The notes beneath the pieces are model-generated. The model had not been told where the DNA came from, did not search any database, and saw only the letters and a list, made by a program, of their open reading frames with translations. Both the position numbers and the translations under genes were made by a program. A stretch of 64,000 bases of DNA from Cordia subcordata. Lineage: Eukaryota; Streptophyta; Magnoliopsida; Boraginales; Cordiaceae. Position 1 is the first letter of the stretch. The number at the start of each line of letters is the position of its first letter. The DNA is taken from positions 1,748,501 through 1,812,500 of the forward strand of contig JAPTOF010000016.1 in assembly GCA_028554755.1 (NCBI GenBank), read 5' to 3'. Below are positions 58,340-64,000 of this stretch, one piece after another.

Positions 58340-59560
58340 TTAATAACAGTCTCCTTCACCAATGTACTTGTACCCTCTTGACGTCAACTTACCCAGCAAA
58401 ATGATGTTAGACATACAAGATGGCACACAGCTCACATTGAAGACGGTCTTGATACTACCATTGTTGAGTCTGTGGCGAACTCTACCAACGCCAGCAACCT
58501 TCATCTTCTGGTTGTTCCCAATAATGATGTATCCAAGCTTCTTACCTAAGCGCAAAGTGTTAAAACTAGCTCTATCATTACAAACGTGAAACATTCCTGC
58601 TGAATCCAACATCTAGTTAATCCTCTTCCTCCAGTCTTCATTAACGTCCCACTTACTGCCATTAAACAAGTCTTACTATTATCGCTATCGTCACCTTCAA
58701 CTAGCTTCACTGAGTCCTTGCATAATCTTTCTCTTTGCCTTTAGATCTCCACTCTCTAAGGCTTGTCATGTCCTTCCTCAATCTAGGACATCTTGGTTGA
58801 ATATGGCCATTTTCTTTGCAATAGTAGCATTCTTAATCGTCTACTCCATCCTGAGCTCGGCTTTTTGATCTCGATCTACCTCTACGAGAATTCCCTTCTT
58901 CCAGAACTCCTCCCTCAACTCGAACCGTCAACAGCTAGTGCTTGATGTCCATTATGTGCGCTACTTCTTCCTAACATCCTTCCGTTCTCTCTCAAGAACA
59001 CCATTGCATCGGTCAACTTAAGATCTCCTTCCCAACGAGGATTGATTGCATAAACGACTTGTTCGACTTTGACAAGGAAAATAGTAGTACGAGCGCTTGT
59101 TCTTCATCTGTAATTATCTTGTCAAGCTCCTCAACTCTTATGAGTTTGACCACTAGCTCATTAAACTTGTTGATGTGATCCTAGATGACAGTTTCCTCTT
59201 TCATCTTGAACGAGTGGAACTTCGTCCTTAAACACAATCAGTTGATGATTGACTTCAACTTATAAATGTTCTCCAACTTATTGAACACACCGCTCACTGT
59301 CATCTTATCAATCATATGATATTTGATTTGCGATGCTAATGCCAACCGAATTGTATTTACGGCTCTTCTTAGTAGGGACTTCCACTTCTTATTGTTGACT
59401 TCATCTGGTTTCACCTTTTCTAGTATTTCATCAAGGTCTTGTTGCATAAAAGGTCCTTAATAGTATTCCTTCACAAGTTGAAGTTTATATTCCCATCGAA
59501 CATTAGAATTTCAACCTTTGTACCATCGTCGTCATGACTCCTGTGCACAAATTTGCTCAA
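58340..59560 (-). pseudogene. Copia-IV gag and protease remnant
   Basis: Minus-strand pieces: gag at 59238-59447 (KKWKSLLRRAVNTIRLALAS, FNKLENIYKLKS), a zinc-knuckle area near 58800, and protease to pre-integrase at 58340-58612 (MLDSAGMFHVCNDRASF, NQKMKVAGVGRVRHRL, VPSCMSNIILLGKL). Frames are broken between them. It stops where integrase should begin. Confidence 0.8.
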
Positions 59561-59957
59561 ACTCAATAATCCAGCAAGAATTTGGCAAAACTGACCCCCA
59601 AAATCAGATTTAGGAAGTTGAAAAATATTAAGGGGACCCTCGGTCAACTCGATCAAATCCCTAAAACTCTTCAGTCAACGCTGGTTAAACCCTCTGTTTG
59701 ACTTTTTGGCCACAAATTTACAAAACTTGACCTGCTTTTATCTCACAATCCGACTGTTGGAGTGTCACAAAATTTTAGCAGCTTACTCTCCTCGCTGCTA
59801 TGAACACACAGCAACAAACGGATCATTGATCGAACTCCGAGAAGGCCTCCAAATGTGACTAGCAGATCTGTAAATTTTTTGAACTCTTCTTCGGCGTCTC
59901 TTTTTCACTTTTCGTGCAAGCCAACGTCCTCCCTTCAATCTAGCCCTCGATACCACT

Positions 59958-60385
59958 TGTTAAGAAATTAGGACGCATAACACACACTCACGTAGTAGGA
60001 TTAAAGTACGAATAACGAGAAAATGCACACAAAAATAACGTGGTTTGACCCTCTGCTTACGTCTACGAAAACTCCATTAAATAGAAAAGAGTACACAATC
60101 AATAGGACTTTTTGCATGGCCCGAAAGTCTAAACCTTCCCTCACGGTGTTCTTATAATGGTTTTCTCTCTCTCAATTTAGACCTATTACGATACCCACGT
60201 CTTATAACTAATACAAGAGTTCTATTTATAGAGGAGACTTCCTTGTCCTCCAAGACAAGGGTTTTTTGTTCTATCAATTATCTTATAATTAAGACTCTTA
60301 CCATAACTGAGATTTTGACTCTCATTAAGACTTTTTCCTATTTTTAATATGGGCTTGAACTCCGCACTTGAGTCATAACCCAATA
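59958..60385 (-). repeat. Copia-IV 5' LTR (right on the + strand)
   Basis: 428 bases starting tgttaagaaattagg and ending cataacccaata. Next to the primer site on its left. Confidence 0.85.
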
Positions 60386-60391
60386 AAAGGG

Positions 60392-61224
60392 ACGTATGAA
60401 GTTTAATTTTTTATATAATTTCTTTATGAGTTTAATTTTTTTAAATGAAGCAATAACTTATCATGCTATCAGAGTTTACGTCATGAATTTAAAACTCACT
60501 ATCATTCATTTAAAAGATTTTAACAAGTTTAAATAATGTGGTGATTTACGGGAATAGAATCTATTTATAATTATTTAATGGCTTAATGGTCAAGAATAAT
60601 TAAGGAAGGTTTTCGTCCATGCAAGACTAACTATTATTTCACTATAAGCTTGACATACAAGTTACGAGCGGCAGGAGGTTAGCAATAACTATGCAATGGC
60701 TTAAGGGCCAAGAAGAATTTTTAAAAGCAAATTTCACAAGTACTTACTATTGTTTACGGAAAGTGTAAATTTAATTTCTATTTTTTTAAAAGTAATTTTA
60801 ATGTATTAAAAAAGTGTCACTTTAGTTCTTATTATTTTAAAAGTGATCAATTTTGTCCACTAATATTTGCAAAAAATGACCTAATTGGTCCCTATTTTAG
60901 CTCTAAAAATGGACATGTGAGGTCAAATGACTAATTAATGAGGATGAAAATTACTATTTATTGCAAACATTAAGAACTAAATGGATTACTTTTGAAATAA
61001 TAGGAACCAAGTTGACTCTTTTTGCAAACATTGAGGGCCAAATAAGTCACTTTTGAAATAATATGAACTAAACCGACACTTTTTAAAAATAATAGGGACT
61101 ATTTGTAAAATTCTCTCAATTTTTAAGGAGGATTATCATCCATGTAAGAATATGTGAGCTTGACATAGACGTTATGAGGTCCAATGTCTTAAAGGTCAAG
61201 AAAAATTAAAGAGGATTATCCTCC
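60392..61224. other. Intergenic, no gene seen
   Basis: AT-rich. Short diverged internal repeats (ttaagg-ccaagaa, gaggattatc-tccatgtaagaa, near 60590, 60700, 61130 and 61200) suggest small tandem duplications. Confidence 0.5.
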
Positions 61225-61620
61225 ATGTAAGACTATTGGGTTTTGTTTGGCCTAATTATGAGATTTCAACTGTTGGATATATAGCTTTTAATAGTAAAGT
61301 TTTGGTTAAAAATTACTATTGAATAAAAGTCATTGATTATTTTTAGGAGTTGAGCTTTTAATTGTTGTGCGGGTAATATTAAAATTTCAAAATTATACAG
61401 TATTATTTTTTAGAAAAAGAAGAAAAAAATTCTAACATGATGTAAAAACAGTTTCTCAAAACCTTTTTTCAAAAAGTTCTAAGAACTTCCAGTTTTTTTA
61501 GTTTTTTCAGATTTGGATTTTATGTAAAAGCACTTTTAGAAATGGACAAAACAAATTAGTTTCAACTTTTAAACTCACAAAAAGCACTTTTATGTGTCTA
61601 AAATCTAGGCCAAATAGACT
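61225..61620. mobile_element. MITE-like element with ~20-bp inverted ends
   Basis: gttttgtttggcctaa near 61247 is the partial complement of aatctaggccaaatagac near 61602. The interior is AT-rich and non-coding. Ends and target duplication are not precisely defined. Confidence 0.4.
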
Positions 61621-62069
61621 TTAACTATTTTTTTTTTTTGGGTACAAAAGGAGGCTAAACTGGAATGTTCTTCTCACTGAGTGAACAGACTTGTCCTTGC
61701 TTAAGACTCTTAACTATTTCAACATGTGAGCTTGACATCTAGGTTATAACGGTATGGGTGATAGACAGGTTAGCTCGGTGACTGCTATGGATAATCCAAT
61801 TATAATTATAATCTAGTTGTATAGACATGGTATGAGCAATGGACAGAGTTGGTGGGCCGAGCCCAATGTTTTGCTGATACGACTTATGGGTGGGTTAATA
61901 GGCCCAAACTTGCTCTTCTTATGTTTATTCAAGTCAGGCCAGGTCCAACCCAACGTTGGCCTAGCCTGGTCTGTAAAATTGACTTCATGTCGGCGTGTAA
62001 AACTCTCATCTGTTGTGAAATGGACAATCATCAAAAGGAAGAGAGATTTCTTTGGAACAAAAGTCAAGT
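61621..62069. other. Intergenic, no gene seen
   Basis: A G/C-richer stretch at 61850-61990 carries overlapping short frames on both strands without recognisable domains. Confidence 0.5.
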
Positions 62070-63643
62070 GGTAAATCTTGACATAGCATGCAATATTTGA
62101 AAATAATATGAAGCTATATGCAAGCTAGGAAAGAAAATTCATGCATGGCATTTAATGTGATGAAGAAGATTAAGCTTTGTATTAATTGTTTGTCTCCTAT
62201 CTTTGCCTATAAATGCCAAGTCTTGGGAGCAATTGAGAGTGGTAAGAAAAGGAGAAGAAGTAGAGAAGGAGTAGTAGTAGAGAGAATTAGAAAGAAGCAA
62301 GAGTGATTTGTATTAGAAAGAGATTATATTCAAGAGTGATATTATATTGTGAGTATATTCAAATTATTGTATACCATATTATATTCAAGTTATTTTATAA
62401 CACGTTATCAGCACGAGTCTCTGCCAACGAGGAGTTCTGCAAATTATTAAAAGGTGCACGATCCTACAAAATTTTCGGTAACGATTCTTAGTTTATTTTT
62501 TTGGCATTACATCATATTTATAGCATAAAGTTTTTTTTCTTATTTTTTTTTTTTACATTGCTTCTATTCTAGAAATAAAATTTATGTTATATTATTTCTT
62601 TTAGAATAGATTATTGCAATATTTCATCCTTAAAATAATAATGATAAAATAAAATAATAAGAAATACCGTAATTTTTCGGAAGACCTAATTACCGTGACT
62701 TTGAGGACATGATTACCTTGACTTTTGGATATGTGATTATGATGACTTAATTAAAAATAATGATGACTTCTAAGGACATAAACCTAATATAGTTATATAA
62801 CGATTAACTATAATAATTACACAACATGTTATTGACATCTTATATTATATTATTTCATGCTTATAAGTTTCATATGCCATATTTGTAATTTATTCCTACA
62901 TGCTTATATTTATTGATTTACAAGTTACGTCAAGTAAATATAGTATTATTTCACTTACTAATTTATTTTTGAAATATGCTAGATTTATAATGTCAAATCT
63001 CACGAAGCTTGAATTTGTGGCCCTTGATATTTTTGGAAACAATTATTTATCATGGATCCTAGATGCGGAAATACATCCCAATGCCAAGGATCTTGGAGAA
63101 GCAATTAACGAAAGAAATAGCGCATCTTTACAGAATCGCGCTAAAGCATTGATATTCCTTCGACATCATCTCCATTAAGGGCTTAAAGCTGAATATCTTA
63201 CAGTAAAGGATCCACAAATCCTTTGGCAAAATCTGAAGGAAAGATTTGATCATCATAAAACAGTGATCCTTCCTAAAGCTCGCTACGAGTGGATTCACCT
63301 GCGATTGCAGGATTTCAAAACTGTAAGCGAATATAACTCCACTGTATTTAGAATTACTTCACAATTGAAATTATGCGGAGAAAAGATCACTGATGAAGAC
63401 ATGTTAGAGAAAACATTATCTACTTTCCACGCATTTAATATGCTCTTACAACAACAATATAGAGAGCGTGGTTTCAAAAAATATTCTGAGCTAATCTCAT
63501 GTCTTCTTGTTCGAGCAAAATAATGAGCTCTTGATGAAAAACCATCAAACACGACCAACTGGCTCAGAACCATTTCCTAAAATGAGTGAAATTGCATCTC
63601 CTGAGGTGAATGCTACATCATCAAATAATTATGGTCATGAATA

Positions 63644-63674
<31 letters not shown>

Positions 63675-64000
63675 AGTCATGGTCGTGGTTGTGATCGTGG
63701 TCATGGCCGTGGTTATAGACATGGTAATGATTATAATTTTCACAAGTCAAATAGACCAAATTTCAAAAGACAAGAAAGCCACGACAAAGGAAATTATCCA
63801 CGACATAAATCTTTCCAACATACTGAAAGTACTTGCTATAGATGTGTCATAAAAGGGCATTGGCATCAAACCTGTCGTATTGCTAAACATCTCGTAAATC
63901 TTTACCAAGCTTCATTGAAAGAAAAAGGAAAAGATGTGGAGTCAAATCTTGTTGAACAGAATACTCAAATGAACTACACGCACCTTGACTGCTCTGACTT
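62070..64000 (+). mobile_element. Ty1/copia element, 5' end only (Copia-V)
   Basis: A probable 5' LTR ends near 62403 in tattttataaca, followed by cgttatcagcacgag, a leader/primer sequence common to one group of plant copia elements. A TATA motif (tataaatgcc) lies near 62211 inside the LTR. Gag follows. The left end of the LTR could not be fixed, and the element continues beyond the window. Confidence 0.75.
62989..64000 (+). pseudogene. Copia-V gag (partial, broken)
   Basis: Starts MSNLTKLEFVALDIFGNNYL, a typical copia gag N-terminus. A TAA at about 63177 interrupts it (LHH, stop, GLKAEYLTV). It continues through LWQNLKERFDHHKTVILPKA, WIHLRLQDFKTVSEYNS and LQQQYRERGFKKYSELISCL. A one-base change near 63513 shifts the frame before NNELLMKNHQTRPTGSEPFP. 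A (GGTCGT)n-type tract (about 63640-63715) encodes GRGRGRGRGR, and a zinc knuckle CYRCVIKGHWHQTC lies near 63835. It runs off the right edge. Confidence 0.88.

Larger units (their letters stand above)
56314..60385 (-). mobile_element. Ty1/copia element with pol deleted and a nested insertion (Copia-IV)
   Basis: Minus-strand element flanked by aaaggg on both sides (56308-56313, 60386-60391). The left LTR is 56314-56623 plus 58019-58148; the right LTR is 59958-60385. The primer site is the complement of gccctcgatacca (59943-59955), a variant of the tRNA-Met site. The interior is only ~1.8 kb, with gag and protease remains and no integrase, RT or RNase H. The LTRs are recognisably related to 50399-50903 inside Copia-III. 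Confidence 0.85.

Noticed and set aside
1..64000. CRISPR arrays, bacterial operons, rRNA or tRNA genes
   Set aside because: No regularly spaced repeats and no complete tRNA or rRNA sequence recognised. tRNA-like boxes seen belong to SINE-like elements.

Overview
The window is AT-rich, repeat-dense nuclear DNA of a dicotyledonous plant; the species cannot be named from it. The evidence is a family of intronless DUF247/UPF0481 genes of the At3g02645 type, several plant Ty1/copia elements primed by initiator tRNA-Met, hAT and Tourist-like DNA transposons, and SINE-like retroposons. There are no operons or other bacterial features.

The backbone is a degenerating tandem array of DUF247 loci: (1) the 3' half of a gene at the left edge (2-727); (2) an intact gene (6885-8510); (3) a 25-codon stub (12607-12681); (4) a pseudogene (15570-22719) split by a copia element and carrying three frameshifts; (5) an intact gene (25761-27434); (6) a stub whose 3' part was removed by a complex deletion (39086-39439); (7) a minus-strand gene (48289-54758) whose frame is still open but is split by a second copia element. 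Upstream and downstream blocks recur around these loci and also occur without a gene (about 3640-3800 and 44600-45290), so whole gene-plus-flank units were duplicated and then lost pieces.

Transposable elements fill much of the rest. Copia-I (15828-21339, minus) lies in locus 4. Copia-II (30283-33847, plus) is old and lies between loci 5 and 6. Copia-III (49265-54043, plus) lies in locus 7 and contains a segment of a second copia family placed between two primer-binding sites. Copia-IV (56314-60385, minus) belongs to that second family, lacks most of pol, and is itself interrupted by a probable solo LTR (56624-58018). Copia-V (about 62070 to the right edge) is partial. A hAT transposase relic (41733-43885), three short hAT-like elements, Tourist-like and other MITEs, a freestanding RNase H relic, two SINE-like insertions with long target duplications and many microsatellites make up the remainder.

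DUF247 proteins are plant proteins of mostly unknown biochemical function with a C-terminal membrane anchor; some members determine self-incompatibility in grasses. Nothing here shows that role. The most striking observations are the chimeric Copia-III, the template-switch-like breakpoint in locus 6, and the locus 7 gene whose 561-codon frame is broken only by the insertion.
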